This document shows positions 23,601 through 30,871 of a stretch of 32,759 nucleotides of DNA, one piece after another; the stretch's first letter is position 1, and the number at the start of each line of letters is the position of its first letter. The DNA comes from Ruminococcaceae bacterium UBA2854 (GTDB taxonomy: Bacteria > Bacillota > Clostridia > Oscillospirales > Acutalibacteraceae), in NCBI GenBank assembly GCA_002350765.1, contig DEFK01000007.1, positions 21,100 through 53,858 of the forward strand, written 5' to 3'. The notes below the pieces were generated by a model, which was given only the letters and a program-made list of their open reading frames with translations, did no database searches and was not told the origin of the DNA. A program made the translations under genes and the position numbers.

Positions 23601-24341
23601 TCCCTCGGAGTCGAAAGAATAAGTAGTTACTTTTCCGTTTTTGCTGGAGCGGAAGGGGAACTGGGATTTTATTGTCTTAGCGCTGTCGCCGAGCTTATCG
23701 GTGTCGAAATAAATCATCTTCTGTCCGTCGGCATATTTAATGCTGCCGTTATCGAGAGATGAAGCGGCGATACCCTGTACCGCTGTATGATAATCCGATA
23801 AAGCGTTAGAGTCATTTTCAAGATAATGGAAATTATTTAAGCCTTCTGTAAGATAGTTTAAATTCATTCCTGTCTTATCGTTCTGAGTAATAGAACCGTT
23901 GTGAGTTTCACGACCTGTAATATTACCCTGATTGTCAAGGTGGAAAGGATAAGCGTCGTGGTTATCACAGTAGTTACCTAAATAAAGCGGATGCGAAAGT
24001 GTTTGCGCGTCAGCGCTAGCCTTACGGTTAAACTGCTTAAAGGGATACCAGTCGTCGTCAGCGCCGTTAAAGCCTGTACCAGCCTGGTTGGGGCTGAGCC
24101 AGCCGCTTCTAAGCTCTGTGTCGGAAAGGTAGTCAAAATAAGTAGCGTCAACCCAGAAAGCGTCGCTAGCCTGTGACTGAGCTTTTTTTCCGATAGGTAC
24201 TTCGAAATCTGTGCTTTCCGCGGCGTCAACACCTGTTACGGTGAATGCTACGGTAAGAGTAGCAGCAACTAACATTACTACTAAAAGCATAGGAAGTACT
24301 CTGGTTTTCAAAAAATTACCATTTTTTGCAAGAAAATTCAA
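20664..24341 (-). CDS. Large LPKTG-anchored fibro-slime/pilin-type surface protein
   Basis: The 1225-aa secreted protein starts at a TTG (24341), six bases after GAGGAGGT; an earlier ATG at 24410 is upstream of that site. A signal peptide spans about 1-41. A fibro-slime-type domain follows, with GDDDLWVYI (about 340) and LDLGGNH, later IFYMERGLIESNCSMAF (about 570). A DUF5979-like beta domain with LPVGSTYQITET covers about 730-830. A Pro/Thr/Glu repeat covers about 847-911. An isopeptide-type pilin domain (about 938-1070) and a SpaA-like domain (about 1078-1170) end in LPKTG (1185-1189), a helix and basic residues. It is probably an adhesin or single pilin attached by the sortase downstream. 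Confidence 0.88.
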   Translation of the reverse strand: MNFLAKNGNFLKTRVLPMLLVVMLVAATLTVAFTVTGVDAAESTDFEVPIGKKAQSQASDAFWVDATYFDYLSDTELRSGWLSPNQAGTGFNGADDDWYPFKQFNRKASADAQTLSHPLYLGNYCDNHDAYPFHLDNQGNITGRETHNGSITQNDKTGMNLNYLTEGLNNFHYLENDSNALSDYHTAVQGIAASSLDNGSIKYADGQKMIYFDTDKLGDSAKTIKSQFPFRSSKNGKVTTYSFDSEGAKDNVFFEWDGTTPKAVNYGQGTTYGVKDGLGYFMSDEQSGYGIYPFNNSAETKGGRGGNDNLDHGFGIKMDMDFKVPENGLLEDGSPVKFTYTGDDDLWVYISKRDGSDSQLVLDLGGNHKKATGTIDFSTMKATADNAANVADTNNSKDLYIYDSKGWGAGQKVYAWGSGVGGQWFDVQKCGDYPVAKGEGGAKVDVYKVSSDAIGSEGAKLTDCSYFTVTKAKESWDDTPKYNGTENAEIENTADRTGSSTAGTDAKAGIITERLNKMTYNDNAAYNLGGDVIPQVEGSTKTTNFGFTPKNRAEYETLDPGEVYHMTIFYMERGLIESNCSMAFTMTPAQNELEVTNKVEIEGVNPAESFKEDVNKVIKEENFHYDVTDGDKPLDADLKDGGRTGDKFNNKYPTGAKIDVDETPDNTIYTYKTDWKVVDLADNDNVVAKSGDGVDSKKTDKFDFVNKNSANDPAKMRVDYHNVAQCAPLEISKSIIDANESASNDTDDFTFTMKVDVKGGTDYKAYPLSYSVDPTSASTMSDSGEFTFNSADTVTVMGLPVGSTYQITETDKAGYTAKENTITGKVKAVNAGSTDKNTAAFVNKQDPTEPPTTVPPTEPPTTAPPTTEPESTEPPTTEPPTTEPPTTEPPTTEPPTTEPPTTVPPTEPPTTQPATEEVINENTTEPAPSINKKIVDSKYTDLYSTAAMEENVTFQLKSRITGTTERKLKGYTIVDTMSEGFTFGKIKSVTLDGDKELTSSQYKVKMTDEGFDVDIAQSVLDKDAFYGYKNVIVKYTAKLNKDAVVGADGNPNSDSLRWVDADGESHEKEGNEVVVYTFQIDVNKVDSKTDDPLKGAKFAVYASESDAKNGKNALFTAKSDEDGLASFVGLDKGTYYVKETATIKGYNLNTKVYTVNIKPKFSDGVLESPDDGIVSVTIKNTPSALPKTGVAASVSFTGIGAILIAGAFIIFLIALRKKSYSKLSH
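21607..21803 (-). repeat. In-frame TEPPT coding repeat
   Basis: About 13 imperfect 15-bp units (GTTGTAGGAGGCTCT and variants on the plus strand) encode a TEPPT-type stalk. It links the N-terminal slime-like half to the anchored pilin-like half of the surface protein. Such tracts change length by slippage. Confidence 0.9.
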
Positions 24342-24396
24342 AGTTCTTACCTCCTCTATGGCTTTCGGATAGAAACCCATATTATTCTTTATACAA

Positions 24397-24402
24397 ATTA
24401 TA
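24397..24402 (-). promoter_or_regulatory. Extended -10 promoter of the surface-protein gene
   Basis: On the minus strand TGT-TATAAT lies 55 bases before the TTG start. No convincing -35 is seen; A-rich tracts lie upstream. Confidence 0.5.
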
Positions 24403-24560
24403 ACATACAAGTTTCATTCTTTTTTCTTTTTCGGAATTATTTTAAGGAAATATAATATAAAGAAATCTCAACTTTTCGGTAATTTTTGTGAAAATTTTTC
24501 CTCATTCGTTATTTTGTGGTAATCACCAATTTTAAACAGAGCTTTTTATATACAATATAC

Positions 24561-24596
24561 AAAAACGGCGGGCAGCCGTTTTCAGGCTGCCCGCCG
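24561..24596 (-). terminator. Terminator of the CotH-type gene
   Basis: The 12-bp perfect stem CGGCGGGCAGCC / GGCTGCCCGCCG with a 7-nt loop is followed on the minus strand by five U. Confidence 0.92.
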
Positions 24597-24607
24597 CGAA
24601 AAAAATG

Positions 24608-26881
24608 CTATTTTACTTTAACTTTTAGTTTAAGCTTAACGCCGTTTACCGTGATTTTCAATGTGGTTTTGCCCTTTTTCAGTCCTTTAATCTTCAAGCT
24701 CTTAGCGGACTTTTTAGACTTAACCTTAGCGATTTTTGTATTCTTATACTTATTATTAACGCCCTTAGCTTTACCTGTGATTTTTATTTTCTTGGTTTTC
24801 TTTAACTTAACCGTTATGCTCTTTTTGCTAAGCTTCGGAGAAGTGGTAACTTTTACCTTACAGGAAAGCTTTTTACCGTTTGTTAATGTCGCGGTGACTG
24901 TAGCCGTACCCTTTTTAAGGGCGGTAACTTTTCCGCTCTTCACCTTAGCAACCTTGGAATCAGAACTAGTCCAGCTCTTAGCGGAGCCGTCGATTACCTT
25001 TATAGTCTTTTGAGCTCCTGCCTTTAAAGACGCCGACGAGCTCGAAAGCTTAGGCTCAGCCTGGGGAGGAGCGTCATCGCTGTTATTCACCGTCTTATCG
25101 GTAACTGTACCGTCAGCCATCTGCTTAGACATCCAAGCCGCGCGGCTTACCATCCAGTCACGCGCGTAATCGTACATTCCCTTAAAGTCCTGAGTATACG
25201 AAGAAGGATATTTATTAACGGAATAAGTATTGGTTTCCTTATCGAACGCCGCCTTTGTAAGCGAAGAATGGTCGGCAATCCAATTGCCCGTATTGAGCAG
25301 CCAGCCGCTCGTATAGTTCATCTCGGCGGTTTTCTCAACTAGGCTGTAGTAATTATCGGCTGTATAGAAATCCTTATCAATCTCCTCGTCAAGCTTATTG
25401 CCCGTAAAGTGATTTATCGCGGGGATAAACTTTTCGTTCCAGATTGTCTTAGCGCGGTTTAGGATAGGCGTGTTCTGGGCAAATCTGTTCATAATATTGG
25501 AGGATGTTTTTGTGCCCGAGCTAAGGCCCTTATACTTACACCACCAGCCTGTATATTCCTCGTAGTCGTAAACCTTTATACTTTTCAGCTCGTTTGCAAT
25601 TCCGACAGCGTTTCCGAGGGAGTTGTCATAATCCCATACGGGAGAAGCGTAGAATTTATATTTTCCGTCGTCGTCCTGCTTATATGTAAAAAACAGGCTC
25701 GATACGCCCGCGTCCCAGTTCTTTCCGAGCTCGTTTATAAGATAGATTTTCGCTAAAGAATCTACATCAGCGTAAGGAGTGAGGTCGGCTGTTCTTGTTC
25801 TCGTAGCGTTATAGAAAGAGTCGAATTTCTTTTTTACGTACTCTTTAACCTCGTTGTAGCCTTTATCCTCCGAAGAAAGCTCGGGGGCTTTAATAGTTAT
25901 TTTCAGACCGCCCGAAAGCTTAACGTAGTAATCCTCACCGTCAGTCGCTCCCGCGTCAACCTCGCACAAGAACGGGAAATCTTCTTTTACATTTCCTTCT
26001 TTATCGAGATAATCCTCTTCCTCGAAATCTTTAACGAGCGAGCTTTTTCCCGCTTCGATTTTCTCGGTCAACTGGTAAGAGCCCCAGTAATAGCCGTTTA
26101 TATAGAAATCAACATAGCGCGAGTCGGAAGCGTAAGGCATACCTACCGCGTCGGAAAGGTCATAGAGGAAACGGTTTCTCGAGAGAGAGTCATCCTGGTA
26201 ATTCGCGAGCAAAGAATACTTTTTGGACGAATCCATTCCAGCTATACTTACCTTTTTATCGTAGGTAATGTTAAACGGCTTCTTCGACTTGATCCAGGTA
26301 GTGTTACCTCTGCCCTTTATTTTCTTAATCTCTGTGTTATCAATTTTACCGTCGGGAGTAACTACGGCTCCCGAAGCTTTTGCCGAATAGCTTTTATCCG
26401 AGCTTAAATAAGCGAATAAATCCGTGCCCTTGCCGTCGGCGTCGCTGTTATTGGCGTAAATCGCGGCTTCCGCTCCCGATTTTATAAACCTTAGCGTATA
26501 GGTTGAGCTTTCGGCTTTTACCTCGTAAGCTTTATTTTCCTCATAGCTTACCGAAGCAATTTTACCTGAAGCGATTTCAACTCCGTTTACAGTAACCGCT
26601 TCGGAAAAGGCGTTATAAATATCAACCTTTTCGCTGTCCGCGGACGACGGCAGGAAGAAATATTTTTCGCTTCTGTTTCTTTCGCCGTAATCCTCGTCGT
26701 GGACGCACTGCCATTCGCTCCACGCTTCGGTGTCCTCGGACTCAGCTACAGCGTGAACATAAAGCGCCTTTTCGGTATTAAAGGAAATAACGGGTTTTTC
26801 CTCCTCGGCGCTGAAACTTATTGTTGAGCAGATTGATATAATCATCAATACCGCTAATAATACGGAAATTAACTTTTTCAT
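24608..26881 (-). CDS. Secreted CotH-type kinase with Big2 and Lys-rich C-terminus
   Basis: The 757-aa protein has a signal peptide (1-24). A CotH protein-kinase-like domain covers about 175-560: KIKGRGNTTW (187-196), KPFNI (201-205), GMDSSKKYSLLANYQD, YVDFYINGYYWGSYQLTE, and the metal-binding VWDYDNSLGN (415-424; D417, D419). A Big2-type Ig domain covers about 613-685, then a tail of about 70 residues very rich in Lys. Spore-coat CotH phosphorylates CotB and CotG; in gut Firmicutes the family is common in secreted proteins. No LPxTG or membrane anchor is present; the basic tail may bind wall polymers. Its ribosome site is buried in a leader hairpin (26895-26953). Confidence 0.9.
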   Translation of the reverse strand: MKKLISVLLAVLMIISICSTISFSAEEEKPVISFNTEKALYVHAVAESEDTEAWSEWQCVHDEDYGERNRSEKYFFLPSSADSEKVDIYNAFSEAVTVNGVEIASGKIASVSYEENKAYEVKAESSTYTLRFIKSGAEAAIYANNSDADGKGTDLFAYLSSDKSYSAKASGAVVTPDGKIDNTEIKKIKGRGNTTWIKSKKPFNITYDKKVSIAGMDSSKKYSLLANYQDDSLSRNRFLYDLSDAVGMPYASDSRYVDFYINGYYWGSYQLTEKIEAGKSSLVKDFEEEDYLDKEGNVKEDFPFLCEVDAGATDGEDYYVKLSGGLKITIKAPELSSEDKGYNEVKEYVKKKFDSFYNATRTRTADLTPYADVDSLAKIYLINELGKNWDAGVSSLFFTYKQDDDGKYKFYASPVWDYDNSLGNAVGIANELKSIKVYDYEEYTGWWCKYKGLSSGTKTSSNIMNRFAQNTPILNRAKTIWNEKFIPAINHFTGNKLDEEIDKDFYTADNYYSLVEKTAEMNYTSGWLLNTGNWIADHSSLTKAAFDKETNTYSVNKYPSSYTQDFKGMYDYARDWMVSRAAWMSKQMADGTVTDKTVNNSDDAPPQAEPKLSSSSASLKAGAQKTIKVIDGSAKSWTSSDSKVAKVKSGKVTALKKGTATVTATLTNGKKLSCKVKVTTSPKLSKKSITVKLKKTKKIKITGKAKGVNNKYKNTKIAKVKSKKSAKSLKIKGLKKGKTTLKITVNGVKLKLKVKVK

Positions 26882-27066
26882 CTAATTACCATAGCCTTTC
26901 CGCCCACAAATAGTCATTAAAGTTATTTACAACCTTACCGTGGGCGGATAAGGCGTAAATGGGAATTCAGTCATCGCTCGTTGTCCCGAAGGGACAAACT
27001 GAGCGGACAACACAAATAATAATTAGTGTGAACTTTCACACTAATTTCTCCTTTCAAAACTTCTTT
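26882..27066 (-). promoter_or_regulatory. Structured leader RNA of the CotH-type gene
   Basis: No gene lies in the 316 bp upstream of the CotH-type gene. The leader contains three hairpins in transcript order: TCACACTAATT-type 11-bp stem (27021-27046), TTGTCCC/GGGACAA with a CGCTC/GAGCG extension (26975-27005), and a 13-bp stem with one bulge (26895-26907 pairs with 26940-26953). The last contains the only ribosome-site candidate, GGAAAGG, so translation should depend on its opening. An AAAGGAG at 27048-27055 has no proper reading frame after it. I do not recognise a known riboswitch. Confidence 0.55.
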
Positions 27067-27070
27067 TTTC

Positions 27071-27099
27071 ATTATAATAAAAAACACTAATAAAGTAAA
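27071..27099 (-). promoter_or_regulatory. Promoter of the CotH-type gene
   Basis: On the minus strand TTTACT (27094-27099), a 17-bp spacer and TATAAT (27071-27076). This puts the transcript start near 27065 and the leader at about 185 nt. Confidence 0.6.
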
Positions 27100-27197
27100 G
27101 AAAATAATCTTTTATATTCACAATATGTCACATTATTACAGCGCGACGAAAAGCGCGGCTTTCGCCGCGCCCTTAGTCTATAATTATCTTCTAAATA

Positions 27198-27656
27198 TTA
27201 TGCTGTTCTAATGATGTTTTTCTGAGCGTCTACAGTAATCTTCATCGGAACCTTAACCCATTTAGTCTGGGTTTTCTTATACATAAGAGTGAAATTCGCT
27301 TTACCCTTGGCTGTGCCTGTAAGCTTGAATGTGTACTTGTGCTCGTTAAAATCGTACTTGCACTTTACCTTTACGATATCCTTATCGGTCTTATATGTCC
27401 AATCGTAGCCCTTGTCTGTCTTACCTGTAGCCTTGAAGTAGTAAGCCTTAGCGGGAGCGTTGAGTTTTGTTGTCTTTTCAACTACGGGATTAGCTTCTTG
27501 GTTTACCATGCTTACGATTTTAGTAGCTTCGCCGTCGCCCTTAACTGTTTCTGTAGCGGCTGACGCCGATAAAGCTGATACTGCTGTTATAGTTGAAGCT
27601 ATCATAAGTGTTGACATTGTTACCGCCGCGAATTTTGTTTTCATTGTGTTTTTCAT
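27198..27656 (-). CDS. Small secreted Ig-like protein, possibly I42 (chagasin-like) inhibitor
   Basis: The 152-aa protein has a clear signal peptide (about 1-34, ending LSASAA). The start is the ATG at 27656, nine bases after AAGGAG; another ATG at 27662 is too close to it. The mature part contains GKTDKGYDWTY, then YTFKLTGTAKGKANFTLMYKK and VPMKITVD. This resembles the chagasin/I42 inhibitor fold (NPTTGYxW loop, then a G-containing strand ending FxYxR), but the NPTTG loop itself is not conserved. It could be a cysteine protease inhibitor or another secreted beta-sandwich. It lies alone, behind tandem 11-bp repeats. Confidence 0.6.
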   Translation of the reverse strand: MKNTMKTKFAAVTMSTLMIASTITAVSALSASAATETVKGDGEATKIVSMVNQEANPVVEKTTKLNAPAKAYYFKATGKTDKGYDWTYKTDKDIVKVKCKYDFNEHKYTFKLTGTAKGKANFTLMYKKTQTKWVKVPMKITVDAQKNIIRTA

Positions 27657-27738
27657 TTTCATTATCTCCTTCAGATTAAAAAGTTTTGAGAGGTTTTTGT
27701 TTTTCTCTCTCTTTGTTGACACAAGTATATCAAACGGA

Positions 27739-27760
27739 GTACAACAAAAGTACAACAAAA
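27739..27760. repeat. Tandem 11-bp direct repeats upstream of the small secreted protein
   Basis: GTACAACAAAA occurs twice without a gap (27739-27749 and 27750-27760). It lies just upstream of an extended -10 TATACT (minus strand, 27724-27729), covering the -35 position. This suggests a direct-repeat activator site. Confidence 0.5.
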
Positions 27761-27797
27761 TTCTGTTATTTTATATTTTTTTAAAAATTTTTTAAAA

Positions 27798-27870
27798 AGC
27801 GGCGAGCCGCCGCTCCCAATCACGCCTTTGGAAGCGTTTAATCTTTTCGAAAGGCTTCTTCAACGGCGTG
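27798..27870 (-). ncRNA. Possible structured RNA ending in a terminator
   Basis: On the minus strand a nested fold CACGCC/GGCGTG (27865-27870 with 27821-27826), GAAGC/GCTTC and CTTT/AAAG is followed directly by a terminator hairpin AGCGGCG-3-CGCCGCT (27798-27814) and a U-rich tail. It lies between the metY terminator and the divergent space before the next gene. A promoter is not clear. It may be a small RNA or a decayed element. Confidence 0.3.
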
Positions 27871-27909
27871 TTCAAATAAAGCGGTTTTCTATAACGTAAA
27901 AAATTAAAA

Positions 27910-27931
27910 ATCCCCGCCCGAAAGCGGAGAT
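27910..27931. terminator. Terminator of the nifS-iscU-metY operon
   Basis: The 8-bp stem ATCCCCGC / GCGGAGAT (one G-U pair in the minus RNA) with a 6-nt loop is followed on the minus strand by a U-rich run (27901-27909). Confidence 0.75.
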
Positions 27932-27954
27932 TTTTTTATAATCGTTTTCTACAG

Positions 27955-29241
27955 TTACGCTTTTGCGGCTTCAAAGCCCTTTTCCAGATCCGCGATAATA
28001 TCGTCGATATGCTCCGTGCCGATAGACAGGCGGATTGTATTCTCGTAGATTCCCTGGCTTTCGAGCTCGTCGGTATTAAGCTGGGAATGGGTTGTTGAAG
28101 CGGGATGAATTACAAGGCTCTTGACGTCCGCTACATTAGCGAGCAGAGAGAATATCTCGAGCCCGTCTATAAACTTCCACGCTTCTTCCTTACCGCCCTT
28201 TATCTCGAACGTAAAGATAGACGCGCCGCCGTCTTTAAAATACTTTTTATACAGCTTATGGTCGGGATGCTTCGATAAGGACGGGTGGTTTACCTTTTCC
28301 ACCTGCGGATGATTGCTTAAGAATTTTACAACCTTCTTTGTATTCTCGGCGTGTCTTTCGAGTCGGAGCGATAATGTTTCAACGCCCTGTAATAAGAGAA
28401 ACGCGTTAAACGGAGAGATCGCCGCGCCTGTATCACGGAGCAGAATCGCTCTTATATATGTAACGAAAGCCGCTTCCCCTACCGCGTCATAGAACGATAC
28501 GCCGTGGTAGCTCGGATTAGGCTCGGCGATATTCGGGAACTTGCCGCTCTCTTTCCAGTTAAACTTACCCGACTCAACGATAATTCCGCCGAGAGTTGTA
28601 CCGTGGCCGCCGATAAACTTTGTCGCGGAATGCACCACGATATCAGCGCCGTGCTCAATCGGTCTAATAAGGTAGGGAGTTCCGAAGGTGTTGTCGATAA
28701 CAAGCGGAAGTCCGTGCTTATGAGCAATTTCCGCTATGGCGTCGATATCGGGGATATCGCTGTTCGGATTACCGAGGGTTTCAAGATAAATCGCTCGGGT
28801 ATTTTCCTTAATAGCACCCTCGAGCTCCTCTAAATTATGAGCGTCAACGAAGGTTGTTTCAATTCCGTACTGGGGTAATGTATGGGAAAGCAGGTTATAG
28901 CTTCCGCCGTAGATAGTTTTCTGGGCTACTATATGACCGCCGTTCGCTGCAAGCGCTTCTATAGTATAGGTAATAGCCGCGGCTCCCGAAGCGAGCGCAA
29001 GCGCAGCGCTTCCGCCCTCTAAGGCGGCGATTCTTTTTTCGAGAACATCCTGTGTAGAATTTGTAAGACGTCCGTAGATATTTCCCGCGTCAGCAAGTCC
29101 GAAACGATCCGCGGCGTGCTGACTGTTTCTGAACACATAAGATGTGGTCTGGTAAATCGGTACAGCTCTTGAATCCGTAGCCGGATCGGGCTGTTCCTGT
29201 CCTATATGAAGTTGTTTTGTTTCAAATTTATAATTACTCAT
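27955..29241 (-). CDS. metY: O-acetylhomoserine sulfhydrylase (aminocarboxypropyltransferase)
   Basis: The 428-aa PLP enzyme of the Cys/Met metabolism family makes homocysteine from O-acetylhomoserine and sulfide, and may also make cysteine from O-acetylserine. Visible features are KQLHIGQEQPDPATDSRAVPIYQTTSY at the start, the SGAAA cofactor loop (85-89), D183 in VIDNTFGTPY and the PLP lysine K208 in HSATKFIGGHG. The length near 428 favours MetY over shorter cystathionine synthases or lyases. Its ATG overlaps the iscU stop codon by 4 bp, so translation is coupled. It is the last gene of the operon with nifS and iscU, which ties sulfide assimilation to cysteine use. Confidence 0.93.
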   Translation of the reverse strand: MSNYKFETKQLHIGQEQPDPATDSRAVPIYQTTSYVFRNSQHAADRFGLADAGNIYGRLTNSTQDVLEKRIAALEGGSAALALASGAAAITYTIEALAANGGHIVAQKTIYGGSYNLLSHTLPQYGIETTFVDAHNLEELEGAIKENTRAIYLETLGNPNSDIPDIDAIAEIAHKHGLPLVIDNTFGTPYLIRPIEHGADIVVHSATKFIGGHGTTLGGIIVESGKFNWKESGKFPNIAEPNPSYHGVSFYDAVGEAAFVTYIRAILLRDTGAAISPFNAFLLLQGVETLSLRLERHAENTKKVVKFLSNHPQVEKVNHPSLSKHPDHKLYKKYFKDGGASIFTFEIKGGKEEAWKFIDGLEIFSLLANVADVKSLVIHPASTTHSQLNTDELESQGIYENTIRLSIGTEHIDDIIADLEKGFEAAKA

Positions 29242-29615
29242 TGTTTTTCTCCTTTTTTATAATTGTTTATTGCTTCTTCTATAGCCTCCTGGGCGAGAAC
29301 GGAGCAGTGCATTTTATAATCGGGCAATCCGTCCAGCGCCTCGGCTACCGCCTTGTTGGTAAGCTTTAACGCTTCTTCAACAGGCTTTCCTTTAATCATT
29401 TCGGTCGCCATCGAGCTCGATGCAATCGCGCTCGCGCAGCCGAAGGTTTCAAATTTGACGTCCTCTATAACGTCGTTATCTATTTTAAGGTACATTTTCA
29501 TAATGTCGCCGCATTTAGCGTTTCCGACTTCTCCGACACCGTCGGCGTCCTCAATAACGCCTACGTTTCTGGGATTCAGAAAATGGTCCATTACTTTGTC
29601 ACTGTATAAAGCCAT
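29238..29615 (-). CDS. iscU: Iron-sulfur cluster scaffold IscU/NifU N-terminal type
   Basis: The 125-aa scaffold on which Fe-S clusters are built has three conserved Cys: C35 in NAKCGD, C60 in FGCASAIASSS and C104 in MHCSVLA, with D37. The opening YSDKVMDHFLNPRNVG is diagnostic. It is 12 bp after nifS, the sulfur donor gene, and overlaps metY by 4 bp. The layout matches the two-gene nifS-nifU systems of anaerobic Firmicutes. No hscA, hscB or fdx gene follows, so it is not a full ISC operon. Confidence 0.96.
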   Translation of the reverse strand: MALYSDKVMDHFLNPRNVGVIEDADGVGEVGNAKCGDIMKMYLKIDNDVIEDVKFETFGCASAIASSSMATEMIKGKPVEEALKLTNKAVAEALDGLPDYKMHCSVLAQEAIEEAINNYKKGEKQ

Positions 29616-29627
29616 AATTATCTCCTG

Positions 29628-30818
29628 TTATTTTAAAATAAATTCCTTTTTACCTGTCATTAAGTCACGCCATACGGGCGAGAAGCCTCTTAGATACTCC
29701 ACTACTTCTTTTGTAGACTTTATAATATAGTCGGCTTCTTCCATTGTAGCGTCGGCGCCGAGGCTTAATCTCAGCGAGCCGTGGGCTACGTCGTGGATTC
29801 TGCCTATCGCGAGAAGCACGTGGCTCGGATCGAGCGAGCCCGAGGTACAGGCGCTTCCCGAGGAGGCGCTTATCCCTTTTTGGTCGAGCAATATAAGAAG
29901 CGATTCTCCCTCGATTCCCTCGAAGCTGAAATTTATATTGCCGTACATTCGCTTTTCACGATCGCCGTTTAAGGCGCTGTGGGGGATTTCAGACAGCCCG
30001 TCAATAATATAATCACGAATCGGTGTCAGACGCGCTTTATCTTTCTCCATATTCGCTATGGACTCCTTCAGCGCCGCAGTCATCGAGGCGATTCCCGCGA
30101 CATTTTCGGTACCCGCGCGCTTACCCTTTTCCTGGGCGCCACCCTCGATAAGATTCGTAAGGCGGACTCCCTTTTTAACATACAAAAAGCCTACGCCCTT
30201 GGGACCGTGGAATTTATGCGCCGAAGCGGAAAGCATATCTATATTCATTTTTTCAACATCAATCGGAATATGTCCGACCGCCTGAACCGCGTCGGTATGG
30301 AAAAGAACCTTTCGGCTTCTACAGACCTCGCCGATTTCGGCAATAGGCTGGATTGTACCGATTTCGTTATTAGCAGTCATAACCGTAACAAGACAGGTAT
30401 CTTCTCTAATAGCGTCTTTTAGTTCATCAACGTCAACTATTCCGCTCGAGTGAACGGGCAGGAGCGTAATCTCGAAGCCCTCTTTTTCAAGCTTATTAAG
30501 TGTATGAAGTATAGCGTGGTGCTCGAACGCTGTGGAAATAATATGGTTTTTACCGTTTCTTTTTCCGAGTTGCGCCGCTGAAAGCAAAGCCTGGTTATCA
30601 GCTTCGCTTCCTCCCGAGGTGAAATAAATTTCTCCCGGGTGGGCGTTAAGCATTCGCGCGACCTCGAGACGGCACTCCTCAAGCTTTTCCTTAGCTTTTT
30701 GTCCGAGCATATAAAGGCTGGACGGATTACCGTATATATTTTTCATACAATCTACCATTGTATTAATCGCGGTTTCGCTCATTTTAGTCGTCGCCGCGTT
30801 GTCAGCGTATATGTTCAT
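29628..30818 (-). CDS. nifS: Cysteine desulfurase, NifS/IscS family
   Basis: The 396-aa PLP enzyme takes sulfur from L-cysteine for Fe-S cluster assembly. It has YADNAATTKM at the start, FTSGGSEADNQAL, the EHHAIL region, D176 in FHTDAVQA, K202 in SASAHKFHGPKG and the persulfide Cys C324 in SASSGSACTSGS. The long loop around C324 marks class I (NifS/IscS) enzymes. The start is ATG 30818, six bases after AAGGAG; an ATG 11 codons earlier is upstream of that site. It heads the nifS-iscU-metY operon behind a consensus promoter covered by a palindrome. Confidence 0.95.
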   Translation of the reverse strand: MNIYADNAATTKMSETAINTMVDCMKNIYGNPSSLYMLGQKAKEKLEECRLEVARMLNAHPGEIYFTSGGSEADNQALLSAAQLGKRNGKNHIISTAFEHHAILHTLNKLEKEGFEITLLPVHSSGIVDVDELKDAIREDTCLVTVMTANNEIGTIQPIAEIGEVCRSRKVLFHTDAVQAVGHIPIDVEKMNIDMLSASAHKFHGPKGVGFLYVKKGVRLTNLIEGGAQEKGKRAGTENVAGIASMTAALKESIANMEKDKARLTPIRDYIIDGLSEIPHSALNGDREKRMYGNINFSFEGIEGESLLILLDQKGISASSGSACTSGSLDPSHVLLAIGRIHDVAHGSLRLSLGADATMEEADYIIKSTKEVVEYLRGFSPVWRDLMTGKKEFILK

Positions 30819-30842
30819 TTCGTTCTCCTTGAATTTTTTGAT

Positions 30843-30871
30843 ATTATACACTAAATAACCTACTATGTCAA
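30843..30871 (-). promoter_or_regulatory. Consensus promoter of nifS-iscU-metY
   Basis: On the minus strand TTGACA (30866-30871), a 17-bp spacer and TATAAT (30843-30848), fully consensus. Confidence 0.88.

Noticed and set aside
24516..25013. 165-aa hydrophobic plus-strand frame
   Set aside because: It is the complement of the Lys-rich tail and Big2 part of the CotH-type gene; the hydrophobicity comes from AAA/TTT codons.
26882..27066. c-di-GMP or other known riboswitch upstream of the CotH-type gene
   Set aside because: None of the conserved core sequences I know could be matched; only the hairpins are supported.
27821..27870. tRNA-like cloverleaf
   Set aside because: The 50-nt nested stems have no anticodon arm, no TTCRA loop and no CCA-proximal acceptor pairing of normal length.
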